Shown piece after piece: positions 5,531 through 6,375 of a DNA stretch of 6,375 nucleotides (positions are counted from its first letter, which is position 1; every line of letters begins with the position of its first letter). The translations under genes and the position numbers were made by a program. This stretch comes from Clostridiales bacterium (GTDB taxonomy: Bacteria; Bacillota; Clostridia; Oscillospirales; CAG-382), in NCBI GenBank assembly GCA_003452915.1, contig DMMZ01000066.1, forward strand, positions 17,700 to 24,074. The letters run 5' to 3'. The notes beneath the pieces are model-generated. The model searched no databases, had not been told where the DNA came from, and saw only the letters and a list, made by a program, of their open reading frames with translations.

Positions 5531-6375
5531 ATGGATCCCATCATTCTTGGTTTAGTCACCGTCGCAGCTCTGTTGGTTTTTACAACCGTTGTTCTGTTTC
5601 TTGCAAGGTTCAAGAAATGCCCATCTGATAAGGTAATGGTTATATACGGTAAAGTAGGAAGCAACAGTGACGGAACACAACGTAGTGCGAAGTGTATTCA
5701 CGGCGGTGCAGCATTTGTCTGGCCGGTCTTTCAAGCCTATCAGTATCTTGATCTGACACCGACATCCATTAGTGTTGACTTAAAGAGTGCACTTTCCCGT
5801 CAGAACATCCGTATTGATGTACCTTCCCGTTTCACAGTCGGTATTTCTACCGAAAACGGTATTATGCAGAACGCTGCAGAACGTCTTCTCGGTCTTAGAA
5901 TGGAAGAAGTTCAGAAGCTGGCAGAGGATATTATATTTGGTCAGTTGCGTCTTATCATCGCAACAATGGATATTGAGGAAATCAATACCGACCGTGACAA
6001 ATTCCTTGATGCAGTTTCCGGTAACGTCGAAACCGAACTAAAAAAGATCGGTTTGCGTCTTATAAACGTAAACGTAACCGACATAGACGACGAAAGCGGT
6101 TACATTGTTGCTCTCGGACGTGAAGCAGCTTCCAAGGCTATCAATGATGCTAAGGTATCGGTTGCTAATGCAGACCGTGCCGGTGCAATCGGTGCTGCCA
6201 ACGCTGAAAGAGACCAGAGAGTTAGTGTATCAATGGCAAACTCCGAAGCTATTAAGGGTGAAAATGAAGCTAAGGTTCAAGTTGCTATATCTGACTCCAC
6301 TCGTCGTGAGCGTGAGGCAGAATCACTTAAACGTGCAACCGCTGCAGAGAATATTCAACAGGCAAAAGCGTTGGA
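5531..6375 (+). CDS. floT: Flotillin (FloT-like SPFH protein), 3' end beyond window
   Basis: The gene opens at ATG 5531 with AAAAGGAG (5516-5523) 7 bases upstream and stays open for 281 codons to the window edge; FloT proteins are about 500 residues, so a little over half is present. Residues about 4-26 are hydrophobic (PIILGLVTVAALLVFTTVVL), a membrane-inserted hairpin or helix. The SPFH/PHB domain follows: KVMVIYGKVG, GGAAFVWPVFQAYQYLDLTP, VDVPSR-like RIDVPSRFTVGIS, AERLLGLRMEEVQKLAEDII, and LKKIGLRLINVNVTDIDDE up to about 188. From about 194 begins the Ala/Glu-rich flotillin helix (GREAASKAINDAKVSVANAD onward), which forms long coiled coils in oligomers. Flotillins scaffold functional membrane microdomains on the inner face. 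Fourteen of 18 Arg codons are CGT, against mostly AGA in the GDPD gene, suggesting high expression. The FloA type is less likely given its different size class and the NfeD neighbour. Confidence 0.95.
   Translation, partial: MDPIILGLVTVAALLVFTTVVLFLARFKKCPSDKVMVIYGKVGSNSDGTQRSAKCIHGGAAFVWPVFQAYQYLDLTPTSISVDLKSALSRQNIRIDVPSRFTVGISTENGIMQNAAERLLGLRMEEVQKLAEDIIFGQLRLIIATMDIEEINTDRDKFLDAVSGNVETELKKIGLRLINVNVTDIDDESGYIVALGREAASKAINDAKVSVANADRAGAIGAANAERDQRVSVSMANSEAIKGENEAKVQVAISDSTRREREAESLKRATAAENIQQAKAL

Noticed and set aside
4974..6041. Open frames overlapping the NfeD and flotillin genes (minus 4974-5297, minus 5552-5734, plus 5787-6041).
   Set aside because: Each is out of frame with a strongly recognised gene and has no family pattern.

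Overview
The window is about 6.4 kb of AT-rich bacterial DNA. Strong Shine-Dalgarno sites, a consensus sigma-A-type promoter, TTG and GTG starts, Big_2-type surface proteins, a DUF1836 regulator and a short NfeD/flotillin pair all point to a low-GC Gram-positive bacterium. A member of Clostridia, perhaps a gut or rumen type, is my best inference; the species cannot be read from the sequence.

Layout. (1) Bases 1-2153, plus strand: the 3' part of a large surface protein. It carries the end of a concanavalin-like (LamG/DUF1080-type) domain, a degenerate GDPD-like barrel, an intact glycerophosphodiester phosphodiesterase (GDPD) domain, a Big_2-like domain and a C-terminal membrane anchor. (2) Bases 2168-2199: a perfect 11-bp hairpin between two convergent genes, probably a shared terminator. 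(3) Bases 2207-3703, minus strand: a membrane-anchored surface protein with a Big_2 domain and about 12 internalin-type leucine-rich repeats. (4) Bases 3833-4114, minus strand: a small DUF2007 protein with its own promoter and a hairpin directly after its stop. (5) Bases 4115-4287: a divergent promoter region. (6) Bases 4288-6375, plus strand: an apparent three-gene operon of a DUF1836 HTH regulator (TTG start), a short NfeD-family membrane protein (GTG start) and a FloT-type flotillin that runs off the window.

How the parts relate. The left half encodes two cell-surface proteins that share Big_2-type domains but lie on opposite strands. The right half is a membrane-microdomain module: NfeD/flotillin pairs like Bacillus subtilis YuaF/FloT organise functional membrane microdomains. 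Here the pair is preceded, in the same probable transcript, by a candidate DNA-binding regulator. Nothing in the window is a clear mobile element, CRISPR array or RNA gene. The points most worth following are the tandem dead-plus-active GDPD architecture, the possible non-canonical sorting signal on that protein, and the DUF1836-NfeD-flotillin linkage with a repeat-bearing consensus promoter.
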